Assembly: GCF_004362715.1 (NCBI RefSeq)
Contig: NZ_SNYC01000004.1
Location: 992,001 to 1,056,000, forward strand
Source: Pedobacter metabolipauper
GTDB taxonomy: Bacteria > Bacteroidota > Bacteroidia > Sphingobacteriales > Sphingobacteriaceae
Reading direction: 5' to 3'
DNA: 64,000 nucleotides
The notes under the pieces were generated by a model. It ran no database searches and had not been told where the DNA came from. It saw nothing but the letters and a program-made list of their open reading frames with translations. Shown one piece after another: positions 36,801-44,326 of the stretch (its first letter is position 1; the number at the start of each line of letters is the position of its first letter). The position numbers and the translations under genes were made by a program.

Positions 36801-37002
36801 CACGTTCCAAGGGTATGATTACCGATTTAATCATCAGCTCTCCATTGGCACCAGGGTATTCTGCGGTGATGTTCACCTTCGGCGGAGAAATGGAAGGGAA
36901 CTGCGTTACAGGTAATTGTGTGATTGCCAATACACCGAGGAAAGTGATGATCAGTGAGATGACAATAGACAGGACGGGCCTGTGTATGAATTTATTAAAC
37001 AT
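33835..37002 (-). CDS. RND multidrug efflux permease (AcrB/HAE1 family)
   Basis: The 1055-residue inner-membrane proton-driven pump has the normal length and the typical start FNKFIHRPVLSIVISLIITFLG, twelve transmembrane segments in two halves, and two large periplasmic loops. The proton-relay Asp residues lie in TM4 (LVLAIGIVVDNAIVVIEAV). The periplasmic porter region has TGANSGTCLINLKSWEERK. It sits 24 bp after the adaptor gene and overlaps the channel gene. The family exports drugs, bile salts or dyes, but the substrate range cannot be told from sequence. Confidence 0.96.
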   Translation of the reverse strand: MFNKFIHRPVLSIVISLIITFLGVLAITQLPVTQFPSISPPKVNITAEYPGANGELMIKSVIIPLERAINGVPGMKYMASDAGNDGEATIQVIFNLGTDPNQASVNIQNRVASVINKLPPIVVREGVKITREESNMLMYINLYSKDPKMDQKFLFNFADINVLSELKRVDGVGVADILGNREYAMRIWLKPDRMLAHKISADEVLKALDEQSLEASPGKTGESSGKRSQAFEYVLKYPGRFSTKEGYENVILKSTSNGEVLRLKDVADVEFGSSYYDLYSNLNGKPSAAIVVKQSYGSNASQVIKDIKTKLAEIKSSSFPNGLDYEISYDVSKFLDASIDKVIHTLLEAFVLVGLVVFLFLGDWRSTLIPAIAVPVSLIGTFMFMQYFGITLNLITLFALVLAIGIVVDNAIVVIEAVHAKMEEKGLSPLKATEEAMHEISGAIIAITFVMAAVFIPVAFMSGPVGIFYRQFSITMATAIILSGVVALTLTPALCAVMLKNNHGKARKKTVLNRTLDGFNNWFGRLTGRYQKVLGLIVNRRMITLSIFIAFCAGIWFMNNTLPSGFIPNEDQGMFYAVIQTPPGSSLERTNQIAEKLQKIAEGMDDVKSVSSLAGYEILTEGTGANSGTCLINLKSWEERKHNVQEVITELEEKSKDIGGATIEFFQPPAVPGYGAAGGFELRLLDKGGSGDYKKMETVSRDFVRELNKRPELSSVFTFYSASFPQYMLKIDNDIAQQKGVTIENAMNTLSTLVGSNYETSFIKYDRQYKVMVQALPQYRALPEDVLKLYVKNNRDEMVPFSAFMHIEKVYGLSEITRHNMYNASEISGAAAPGYSSGSAIEAVTEVAQKTLPRGFGIDWAGISKDEVGKGNQAVYIFLICLAFVYLLLAAQYESFLLPFAVILSLPAGIFGAFVLLKLLGLENNIYAQVAMVMLIGLLGKNAVLIVEFAVQKHKAGYPVLQAAIEGSAVRFRPILMTSFAFIAGLIPLVFASGPGSNGNRTIGSAAAGGMLFGTLFGVLIIPGLYYVFGKIAERHTLIKNEEENPLTEEIDHNV

Positions 37003-37026
37003 AAGATTTCTTTAGTTAGATACAGG

Positions 37027-38112
37027 CTATTCAGCTTTCAATTGCAGATGTGAGATCACCTCTTTTGGAGATACAAATGCATATTTGATTTGATCGTTTT
37101 CTTTCACCTTCTGTACGCCATCAAGCAGAATTTGATCACCTTCCGCAATGCCGCTGGCTATGATATAAAGATCTGGTATTGACCCGGCAAGCATAATATT
37201 TCTTGAACGGACCTTGCCTTTTTTATCAACAACAAATACATATACTTTATCTTGAATTTCATAGGTGGCCTTTTGCGGAATGATCAGCGCATTTCGCAAT
37301 GGCATTGTCATCAGTACCTTGCCGGTCTCGCCATTTCTCAGCAATTTATTCGTATTGGGAAATCTTGCCCTAAAGGCAATACTCCCTGTCTCATTATTAA
37401 ATTCGCCCTCAACGGTTTCTATATTTCCTTTGTCCTGCAGCATTTCATTATTGGCAAGCACCAGGCTCACCTTGGTATTGCCGCGGTCTTTTACATGGGT
37501 TTGATAATTTAAATACTCTGGTTCTGAAACGTTGAAATAAGCAAACATTTGGCTATTGTCAGATAAACTGGTTAATAGTTCACCTTCATCAACTACGCTG
37601 CCCAGTTTTTTAGGGATGCGGTCAATCATACCGTCAAAGGGTGCCCTGATCTCTGTAAGCGATAAGTGAAGTTTGGCCAGAGAAACTTCTGCTCTGGACT
37701 GATCGAGTTTCGCAACCGCCATGGCCAGTTCATTTTTAGAAACTACGTTTTTATCGGTTAACGTTTTCGTATTCTGCATTTCAATTTCTGATGCTTTTTG
37801 TTCGGCCAGAGCTTTTAATAATTCTGCCTCATACATTTTAGGCATCATCTTAAACAGCAGCTGACCAGCTTTTACAGGTTGACCCTCGTCTACATAAATT
37901 TGCTGCAGATAACCCTTCTCACGGGCCCTGATTTCGATGTTACGCACAGAGAGGATCTGCGACACATATTCTTTCGTAAAGGAGGTGTCGATTTTTAGCG
38001 GACTGGTTACAGTGTAGTGTTCAACCTCTTCTTTTTCCTGTTTTTTCTGTGTACAGCCGGTCTGGCATAACAAGACATACAAGCCTACGAGCATTAAAGG
38101 TTTTTTCATCAT
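37027..38112 (-). CDS. RND efflux periplasmic adaptor (membrane fusion protein)
   Basis: This 361-residue adaptor starts at ATG 38112 (with a second ATG next to it), where MMKKPLMLVGLYVLLCQTGC gives a lipoprotein signal; an 84-bp longer frame upstream lacks a signal. Lipoyl half-motifs (IEIRAREKGYLQQIYVDEGQPVKAGQLLFKM and LSLTEIRAPFDGMIDRIPKKLGSVVDEGELL) surround an alpha-helical hairpin, and the beta-barrel and membrane-proximal domains follow. It is the first gene of the efflux operon and presumably fixes the pump to the channel. Confidence 0.94.
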   Translation of the reverse strand: MMKKPLMLVGLYVLLCQTGCTQKKQEKEEVEHYTVTSPLKIDTSFTKEYVSQILSVRNIEIRAREKGYLQQIYVDEGQPVKAGQLLFKMMPKMYEAELLKALAEQKASEIEMQNTKTLTDKNVVSKNELAMAVAKLDQSRAEVSLAKLHLSLTEIRAPFDGMIDRIPKKLGSVVDEGELLTSLSDNSQMFAYFNVSEPEYLNYQTHVKDRGNTKVSLVLANNEMLQDKGNIETVEGEFNNETGSIAFRARFPNTNKLLRNGETGKVLMTMPLRNALIIPQKATYEIQDKVYVFVVDKKGKVRSRNIMLAGSIPDLYIIASGIAEGDQILLDGVQKVKENDQIKYAFVSPKEVISHLQLKAE

Positions 38113-38325
38113 AAAATTTGTTGGTAAGAATAAAAAATCTATAAAATGAGCTATTCGCATATTGTTTTTTTTCAATGAGGCGAAGTAATCAATCAATTAT
38201 GAAGAAAAGATGAAGTTGAGTGCTCGTTAAGATTTTACCATAATACCGTGACGGTACAGGATACATTAACTCCACGAATTAACTAGATTTGATTACCTGT
38301 ACTAACGGGGCTAATCAAATGGTAT

Positions 38326-39525
38326 ATGAACAGAACAAATAACCTCCAGCTGCTGCTGTTAATAGTGGTATTGATTACCAGTCAATTTGTATTTGGACAG
38401 GCGAAGACTTCTAACAGCAAAAAGAAATATGACATCGCTGCGTTTTTGTATCCGGCATATGCCAGTGATGATCCCAGGCTGCGTCCTTTCTGGCCCTCCG
38501 GTATTGGAGAATGGGAAACGGTTACTTCAGTGCAGACCAGGTTTCCAGGGCATTATTGGAATAGAATACCGCTATGGGGAACAGTTAATGAGGCAGACCC
38601 TGCAATCATGTCCATGGAAATTAACCAGGCCGTAAAACATGGTGTAAATGTTTTCATCTTTGACTGGTACTGGTATGATGGAAGGCCATTTATGGAAACT
38701 ACCCTTAACAATGGATTTCTTAAAGCAGATAATGCCGATCAGATGAAGTTTTATCTCATGTGGGCAAATCATGATGTGGTCAACACCTGGGACACGCGTT
38801 TAAATAGATACAATGAAAATAATGTAATCTGGACGGGTAAAGTAAGCCGGGCTGAATTCGAAAAAATATGCAGGCGGAATATTGAAAAGTATTTTAAACT
38901 CCCTCAATATTATAAGATCGATGGCAAGCCCGTATTTATGATCTACGATATGCCGCAATTAATTGATGGGCTGGGCGGAGTGGACCAGGCTACCGATGCC
39001 TTAAAGTGGTTTAAGGAGGAAACTAAAAAGGCGGGTTTTCCTGGATTGGAACTTCAGTTAACCATGTGGTCAATCAATGTAAACCACAGCGGTTTCGATG
39101 GCAGTAAAACTAAAAACCCTGAAAATGCATTTGTAAAGAAATTAGGCTTTACCAGTGCTACACATTATCAGTTCGCTCATTTTGCGAACGTAAATGATGA
39201 TTATCTAAATATCCTGAATGGAGTTAAAAAAGAATGGGCACGTATTGATACGGCGTTCGATTTTACCTATTACCCTCACATTAGTGTTGGCTGGGACAAT
39301 AGCCCACGGACCCAGCGGAGTGCTGTAGTAAAGAACAATACGCCGGAGAACTTTGAAAAGGGTTTAAGAATGGCCAAAGAGTTTGCAGATGCACATCCCA
39401 AACAAGTTCCGCTGATTACCATTAACAGCTGGAATGAATGGACTGAAACCAGTTACCTGCAACCAGATAATGTATATGGTTATGGATACCTAAAAGCCAT
39501 TAAAAAGGTATTTGTTGATGACTGA
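38326..39525 (+). CDS. Secreted GH99-like (WbsX-type) glycoside hydrolase domain protein
   Basis: A 399-residue secreted protein with signal peptide ending in SQFVFGQA. The catalytic-type barrel opens with DIAAFLYPAYASDDPRLRPFWP and has GVNVFIFDWYWYDGRPFMETTLNNGFL, KPVFMIYDM and, near the end, the conserved INSWNEWTETSYLQPD. This is the pattern of GH99-like / WbsX domains linked to alpha-mannan or capsule and O-antigen sugars. Acidic residues of the active site appear present. No SusC/D pair or other hydrolase is adjacent, so the substrate is uncertain. It is divergent from the efflux operon. Confidence 0.85.
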   Translation: MNRTNNLQLLLLIVVLITSQFVFGQAKTSNSKKKYDIAAFLYPAYASDDPRLRPFWPSGIGEWETVTSVQTRFPGHYWNRIPLWGTVNEADPAIMSMEINQAVKHGVNVFIFDWYWYDGRPFMETTLNNGFLKADNADQMKFYLMWANHDVVNTWDTRLNRYNENNVIWTGKVSRAEFEKICRRNIEKYFKLPQYYKIDGKPVFMIYDMPQLIDGLGGVDQATDALKWFKEETKKAGFPGLELQLTMWSINVNHSGFDGSKTKNPENAFVKKLGFTSATHYQFAHFANVNDDYLNILNGVKKEWARIDTAFDFTYYPHISVGWDNSPRTQRSAVVKNNTPENFEKGLRMAKEFADAHPKQVPLITINSWNEWTETSYLQPDNVYGYGYLKAIKKVFVDD

Positions 39526-39552
39526 AACCGGACATTGGATATAATCCCATCA

Positions 39553-40197
39553 TTATCCATGGGCTGCTTCAAAAAGGTTTAGTTGTTCCAAATGATGAGC
39601 AGTCCCGGTAAATTGAAAATATTTCACTACCTGGTAGTTTTCGGGAGGTTGGGCATCCGTTTTATTGATTCGTCGTTTGATGAGTAACATTCCGCTGGCA
39701 TTAAAAGAAGCTTTGAATTCCTGCTGTTTCCACTCCGGCCATGCCTGATTAAACTGCTGTTCTGACATTCCCCTTGCTATGGTTAAATGAGGATCGCTCA
39801 TGTATACAGGCTTATTCTTTTCAATGGTAGTGATGATCGGTTTAAGTTTAGATCTCATCGTTTTAACCAATTCAGATATCTGAACACCATTTATTACTTT
39901 AATATATATGGTGTGTGGTGGATACTGTCCGAAGCCGCATAAATTAACCGGAATTGGAAAAATAGATCTTGAGAGTTTTTCCAGGGTTTTAATTAAATAA
40001 ATCTCTACGCTTTGGAATTGATGAAAATTAATCAGGGTAAGATGCGGTTTTAAATGTGCTGATTTTTTACAATCGTACTTATCTCTATATTCCTTTTTTA
40101 TGGCTAAGATATCTGCATTAACTTTCTCATCCGGAGAAAAAACCAATAGGTATTGATAAAGAAGATCGTTTTCTTTATTTGTCGGTAATGAATCCAT
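39553..40197 (-). CDS. 2H phosphoesterase (2-prime,5-prime RNA ligase/LigT-like)
   Basis: This 214-residue protein has the two HxT motifs that define the 2H superfamily: His52-Leu-Thr54 in KPHLTLINF and His137-Leu-Thr139 in DPHLTIARG. Members act as cyclic phosphodiesterases or 2-prime,5-prime RNA ligases. The middle part carries PIPVNLCGFGQYPPHTIYIKV, the usual strand before the second module. The role in this organism is unknown. Its start is 240 bp from the divergent prephenate dehydrogenase gene; a perfect 9-bp repeat, ACTAAAATT/AATTTTAGT (40214-40237), lies at its likely promoter. Confidence 0.88.
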   Translation of the reverse strand: MDSLPTNKENDLLYQYLLVFSPDEKVNADILAIKKEYRDKYDCKKSAHLKPHLTLINFHQFQSVEIYLIKTLEKLSRSIFPIPVNLCGFGQYPPHTIYIKVINGVQISELVKTMRSKLKPIITTIEKNKPVYMSDPHLTIARGMSEQQFNQAWPEWKQQEFKASFNASGMLLIKRRINKTDAQPPENYQVVKYFQFTGTAHHLEQLNLFEAAHG

Positions 40198-40252
40198 AAG
40201 CCATTTTTAGAAAACTAAAATTACTAATAATTTTAGTAAAATTAAAGCCTGA

Positions 40253-40284
40253 TTGAAACTTACATCATTGATGATTTATATTAG
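40253..40284 (+). promoter_or_regulatory. Candidate promoter ahead of the tyrA leader
   Basis: TTG at 40253-40255 is followed, after 21 bases, by TATATTAG at 40277-40284, close to the Bacteroidota -7 TAnnTTTG. Transcription would begin near 40290, about 13 bases before the candidate leader-peptide ATG. Confidence 0.4.
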
Positions 40285-40302
40285 GTTAACTGACGCAGCA
40301 AA

Positions 40303-40356
40303 ATGAAAAAATACTACATTCTCCAAAAGAAATGGGCATTCTTTTTAGGAATGTAG
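40303..40356 (+). CDS. Candidate aromatic leader peptide (17 codons)
   Basis: The ORF at 40303-40356 reads MKKYYILQKKWAFFLGM with stop TAG. Five of 17 residues are Tyr, Trp or Phe (Tyr-Tyr, Trp, Phe-Phe), and it lies 80 bp before a prephenate dehydrogenase gene of tyrosine synthesis. This is what a transcription-attenuation leader would look like. Almost the whole coding region is also one arm-loop-arm hairpin (40308-40362). I cannot see a strong terminator between it and the gene; an imperfect AT-rich hairpin at 40371-40412 runs into a T-run to 40414. The ORF could be coincidental. Confidence 0.45.
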   Translation: MKKYYILQKKWAFFLGM

Positions 40357-40362
40357 TATTTT
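40308..40362 (+). promoter_or_regulatory. Long hairpin overlapping the candidate leader ORF
   Basis: The arms AAAATACTACATTC (40308-40321) and GAATGTAGTATTTT (40349-40362) are perfectly complementary for 14 bp. The inner part pairs again (AAAAG with CTTTT, AAT with ATT) with one bulge, giving about 22 pairs around a 4-base loop. It covers the Tyr and Phe codons of the leader ORF, so its folding and the passage of ribosomes exclude each other. It can also be a symmetric mobile-element scar. Confidence 0.6.
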
Positions 40363-40436
40363 CGTAACTTAAATAGGTGAGAAGGGGCAGCATTAATACC
40401 AAATCACTATTTTTAATTACATCCTAAATTATAACA

Positions 40437-41696
40437 ATGGAGATCGGTATTATTGGACTTGGTGACATGGGTAAGCTATACGCTTTGTGTTTTGCTAAAG
40501 CAGGATATTCTGTGTTTGGTTCAGATTTGCCGGCATCTATAGAGAAACTAAGAGAAGAGCTGGCCCCGGCCGGGATTGAGGTTCTGGATGATGGTCATGC
40601 CGTTTCCCGCAGGGCCGATGTGATCTTTTATGCTGTAGAAGCCGAGAAGATCAATGAAGTATTAAGCCAATATGGAAGTTCTACCAAATACGGTGCAATT
40701 GTGGCTGGTCAGACATCAGTTAAACAACCTGAGATTGCCGCCTTTGAAAAGCACCTGCCTAAAGATGTCCATATCATTACTTGTCATTCTTTACACGGAC
40801 CGGCATTTGATCCTGCTGGCCAAAAGCTGGTTGTAATTCCTTACCGGACAACAGACGAAGCTTATAAACGCATGATCGACCTGCTTTCCTCACTGGGATC
40901 TGATATGGTTGAGATGGACTATAAAGAACACGATAGGATTGTTGCCGATACACAGGCTGTTACGCACATGGGCTTTGAAAGCATGGGTACCGCATGGAAG
41001 GAGTCAGGGTTTTTTCCCTGGGAGAATGAATCGTATATTGGAGGAATAGACCACGTTAAAATAGTAACTACACTTCGCATCTTTAGCTATAAAGCACACA
41101 TCTATGCTGGCCTGGCTATTTTAAATCCGTATGCACGTTTACAGGTCAAGCAATATGCAAACTCTGAATCCGCATTGTTCAAAATGATGATCATGGAAAA
41201 AGAGCATGAGTTTAGAAAACGGATCTATACGGCCAGGGATTTCATGTTTGCAAATAAGGAGCAGCCCATGCTGTTGAATGGCAATGTGATGAAGGAGTTT
41301 TCACCATCTGGCGGACCAGCAGTTAGAAAACCAAATTCCCACCTGAGTTTACTGAGCATGGCTGATGCCTGGCACACCCTTGGCGTAAATCCATATGATA
41401 ATTTAATTTGTCAGACACCGCCCTTTAAATTGAGGTTGGGTATCGTAGAATATTTGTTCAGAAATGAAGATCTGCTGGAAGAATCCATTGAAGCTGCGTT
41501 GTTTGACAAAAAGATCCGTGCAGACGATCTTGAATTTCATTCTGCAGTACGCGAGTGGTCGTCCATTATTGGATATGGCGATATGGAAGGCTATAAACAG
41601 CATTTTGAGCAGGTCAAATTGTTCTTCGGTGAAAGGCTGATCGAGGGCAGAAATGAAAGTGCAGAATGGATCAGGAAGCTGGCAGTTAACACTTAA
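40437..41696 (+). CDS. Prephenate dehydrogenase, fungal TYR1-like
   Basis: A 419-residue enzyme with an N-terminal Rossmann motif IGIIGLGDMG (residues 3-12) that oxidises prephenate to 4-hydroxyphenylpyruvate for tyrosine synthesis. It is far longer than usual bacterial TyrA (about 280 residues). From memory it resembles yeast Tyr1 over its full length: shared blocks include GQTSxKxPEIxAFEKxLPKD, HSLHGP, ADTQAVTH, NSHLSLL, and DDLEF followed by REWSS. There is no ACT or chorismate mutase domain. It stands alone behind a 239-bp leader with a candidate aromatic leader peptide. The catalytic role is inferred from similarity; I do not see a second aromatic gene in the window. Confidence 0.88.
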   Translation: MEIGIIGLGDMGKLYALCFAKAGYSVFGSDLPASIEKLREELAPAGIEVLDDGHAVSRRADVIFYAVEAEKINEVLSQYGSSTKYGAIVAGQTSVKQPEIAAFEKHLPKDVHIITCHSLHGPAFDPAGQKLVVIPYRTTDEAYKRMIDLLSSLGSDMVEMDYKEHDRIVADTQAVTHMGFESMGTAWKESGFFPWENESYIGGIDHVKIVTTLRIFSYKAHIYAGLAILNPYARLQVKQYANSESALFKMMIMEKEHEFRKRIYTARDFMFANKEQPMLLNGNVMKEFSPSGGPAVRKPNSHLSLLSMADAWHTLGVNPYDNLICQTPPFKLRLGIVEYLFRNEDLLEESIEAALFDKKIRADDLEFHSAVREWSSIIGYGDMEGYKQHFEQVKLFFGERLIEGRNESAEWIRKLAVNT

Positions 41697-41767
41697 CAAC
41701 CCCATTTACGAAAAGTCATAGTATAGTAAAAGACTAAAATAGATGCTTTTGTTTTGTAACATTTTTG

Positions 41768-41775
41768 TATATTTG
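41768..41775 (+). promoter_or_regulatory. -7 box of the L,D-transpeptidase promoter
   Basis: TATATTTG at 41768-41775 matches the Bacteroidota TAnnTTTG box exactly. Two TTG triplets lie upstream at 41749 and 41754, but the spacing is shorter than the usual 19-21, so the -33 element is uncertain. The start would fall about 85 bp before the ATG at 41869. Confidence 0.4.
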
Positions 41776-41868
41776 TTATAGTTATTCACACGAACAATTA
41801 AACAAAATCTATTTGACGCAAAACTTACCTAATTAGTATACACACACAGAGTTCACCAAACCAATTCT

Positions 41869-42651
41869 ATGAGAAAATACATTTTAGGCGGAGCAGGTAT
41901 TGCATTAATCACCCTTTCGCTTTTTACAATGAGCTGGAAATCTCCAGTTGAAACCCAACCTATTGTCCGTACAGTAGCTGAAGATTCTTTATACAACAAA
42001 TACGTTAAAGATCTTTACGACTCGGCCAAACTGGAGATTTCAGGATTAAACAGGGCGGTTTTTGAAAAAGCCATCACCGGATTTTATAATCTTAAAATTA
42101 CCGGTAAACTTTCCAACACCAAATCTGTGATCAGCATTGCCGATATGAATCAGTCTAGCACTGCCAAACGGTTATGGATCATTGATCTGGACCATAAAAA
42201 ACTGCTTTTAAACACTTGGGTTGCACATGGGCAGCAAAGTGGTGCTGATATGGCTACGCGCTTTTCTAATGTAAATGACTCTTTTCAAAGCAGCCTGGGC
42301 TTTTATGTAACCGGAGAGATCTACAATGGTAAACATGGTAAATCCCTTAAGCTGGATGGCATGGACCAGGGTTATAATGATAACGCACGCAGCCGCTCAA
42401 TTGTAGTACATGGGGCATCTTATGTTGGCCAGGGTACTATAAATGCTTTAGGAAGGCTTGGACGCAGTCAGGGATGCCCTGCCGTTGCTCCTGAGCTTGC
42501 AGATAAAGTGATCAATACCATTGAAGGTAAAACCGTATTGTTTATCAATGGTAGTGATGATCACTATACTTCAAGATTCCTGGATCATCACATTGCTGCA
42601 GATCTTGCAGGCGTAGCAACAGCCGATTCATCAGTTATTGCAAGCAAGTAG
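41869..42651 (+). CDS. Exported L,D-transpeptidase catalytic-domain protein
   Basis: This 260-residue secreted protein has an N-terminal signal (KYILGGAGIALITLSLF) and the murein L,D-transpeptidase catalytic domain of the ErfK/YkuD-like DUF. The catalytic motif RSIVVHGASYVGQG...GRLGRSQGCPAV has its Cys at residue 203 and His near 183. Such enzymes make 3-3 cross-links in peptidoglycan or attach lipoproteins to it. It ends 3 bp from the convergent YcbB-type transpeptidase gene, so two cell-wall cross-linking enzymes of different subfamilies face each other. Confidence 0.9.
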   Translation: MRKYILGGAGIALITLSLFTMSWKSPVETQPIVRTVAEDSLYNKYVKDLYDSAKLEISGLNRAVFEKAITGFYNLKITGKLSNTKSVISIADMNQSSTAKRLWIIDLDHKKLLLNTWVAHGQQSGADMATRFSNVNDSFQSSLGFYVTGEIYNGKHGKSLKLDGMDQGYNDNARSRSIVVHGASYVGQGTINALGRLGRSQGCPAVAPELADKVINTIEGKTVLFINGSDDHYTSRFLDHHIAADLAGVATADSSVIASK

Positions 42652-42654
42652 GTA

Positions 42655-44199
42655 TTATTTGCCTGCGCTAAGCCTTTGCAGATAGCTGTCCAGTACAATA
42701 TCAAGACCATAAACATCCTTACGGAAATGAAGGACATTTTGTCCGTCAGTCCATGCCGTAATATAAGTTAAGTATACTGCAACCTGTGGGCTAAGTACAA
42801 TGTCTTTAGCCTCAGGTTTGTCACTTTGCATTTCCTTTTTAATGGTTTGATATTTTGTGCCTTCCCCAAATAGAGCAAGGGCCAGGTCCAGCGGCTTTTC
42901 TACGCGTACACAACCATGGCTTACTGCGCGCATGGGTAGGTTAAAGGCTGCCTTAGCAGGGGTATCATGAAGATAAACACTCTCGTCATTCTGGAAAAGA
43001 AATTTGATCTTACCGAGGGAGTTGTCATCGCCAGGGCGCTGTTTAAATGTATAGATTTTACCTGCATCAGCAGCAGAAAAATCGATGGTTTCCGGATCTT
43101 CTACAATTTTACCATCCTTATAAACATCAATATTCTTATTGGAAAGGTAAAACCGGTCCTTTGCAGCGTCTTTGGTAATCTCATTGGTTGCAATGCTCTC
43201 CGGAATATTCCATACCGGGTTTACCTGTACACTGTGGATCATGCTGTTCAGTTGAGGTGTTTCCCTGGAGAATGGCCTGTCCTTACTTAAGCCCGTTTCA
43301 TCATACTCTTTTAAGTCTGCCGTAAGGTCTTTATTTCTGCCCTCACCAACACATACCTTCATAGTTAGTACAGACTTGTTGTTGTCAATTACATCCAGGC
43401 TAAAATCTGCAATGTTTACCAGCACATATTTTTTCTCTGATGGTTTATTTTTCCATCTCAGTCTTTCCAGGTTGGCTTTAAGGATCCTGCTGGTCTCTTC
43501 TTTATCTATTTGTGGCCCTACTACGCCTTCACTTAAAGCTTTTTGTAAAGCCAGGTACTGCGGCATTTTAGGCTGTATGCTATCCAGGTAGTTTTTAAGG
43601 TCTTTGACTGCAAAGATCCTGATCATACTGATGCTGTCCGGGCGCTTTGTTTTTGTATAATAATTGGCATAGATCTTTCTGGGGCTAAGTATGCCAAACT
43701 GCATCGCATTGCTGTAGTTGATAAAGGAATTTGCCAGCATTAATTCCAGATCTGCAAGATCCTGGTAGGCTTCTTCTTTTGTCTTTATGGCTTTTTTATC
43801 GTAAAATTTACCAGTTAGGGTGCTGATCTGCTCCGCGCTAAAGATCCTGGGATCTAAACCATGTTCTCCGGTTTTACTTAAATATTCAGGAATATTTTTC
43901 AATTGTCCCTTAGGTAAATGCTGCAGGATCAATATGGGCTCATAATCTTTAGATTCATAAAATGATGTGATCAACTTTGGATTGGTCATTTTAGATTTCC
44001 CCTGTTCGAGGGTTCTTTTCATGATTACAGCAAATGTGTCTGCATTCAGGTCTTTAAAAACCTTATTCCTGGTTTCTGAGAATAATACCTTTGATATGTC
44101 GGATCTGACTTTCTTTTTACATGCCGGTAAAATAATGGATAAGGAGGCAATTGCCAAAAGAAAGATCAGTGTTGTTTTAGATCGGTTAGATTTATGCAT
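42655..44199 (-). CDS. YcbB-type L,D-transpeptidase lipoprotein
   Basis: The 514-residue protein starts with a lipoprotein signal peptide (SIILPAC lipobox) and has the YcbB/LdtD plan: a scaffold domain (about 75-290), then the YkuD catalytic domain with NPVWNIPESIATNEI and HDTPAKAAFNLPMRAVSHGCVRVEKP. The catalytic Cys is residue 430, in SHGCVRV. In E. coli LdtD makes 3-3 cross-links under envelope stress. It converges with the smaller transpeptidase gene across a 3-bp gap. The scaffold includes an alpha-helical peptidoglycan-binding-like part. Confidence 0.93.
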   Translation of the reverse strand: MHKSNRSKTTLIFLLAIASLSIILPACKKKVRSDISKVLFSETRNKVFKDLNADTFAVIMKRTLEQGKSKMTNPKLITSFYESKDYEPILILQHLPKGQLKNIPEYLSKTGEHGLDPRIFSAEQISTLTGKFYDKKAIKTKEEAYQDLADLELMLANSFINYSNAMQFGILSPRKIYANYYTKTKRPDSISMIRIFAVKDLKNYLDSIQPKMPQYLALQKALSEGVVGPQIDKEETSRILKANLERLRWKNKPSEKKYVLVNIADFSLDVIDNNKSVLTMKVCVGEGRNKDLTADLKEYDETGLSKDRPFSRETPQLNSMIHSVQVNPVWNIPESIATNEITKDAAKDRFYLSNKNIDVYKDGKIVEDPETIDFSAADAGKIYTFKQRPGDDNSLGKIKFLFQNDESVYLHDTPAKAAFNLPMRAVSHGCVRVEKPLDLALALFGEGTKYQTIKKEMQSDKPEAKDIVLSPQVAVYLTYITAWTDGQNVLHFRKDVYGLDIVLDSYLQRLSAGK

Positions 44200-44326
44200 A
44201 GTTAGCTATTACTAAAAATTATGCCACGATAAGGTTTCTTTCCAGTAAATTTTTACAGAAAGAATACGGTTTGTTCCCTCAAATTATAAAAGAGGATGTA
44301 AATTCGCAGCCAAATAAAATAGGATC

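Noticed and set aside
33835..38112. Naming specific drugs or a MexAB/AcrAB identity for the RND operon
   Set aside because: Family membership is clear, but the substrate range cannot be read from the sequence.
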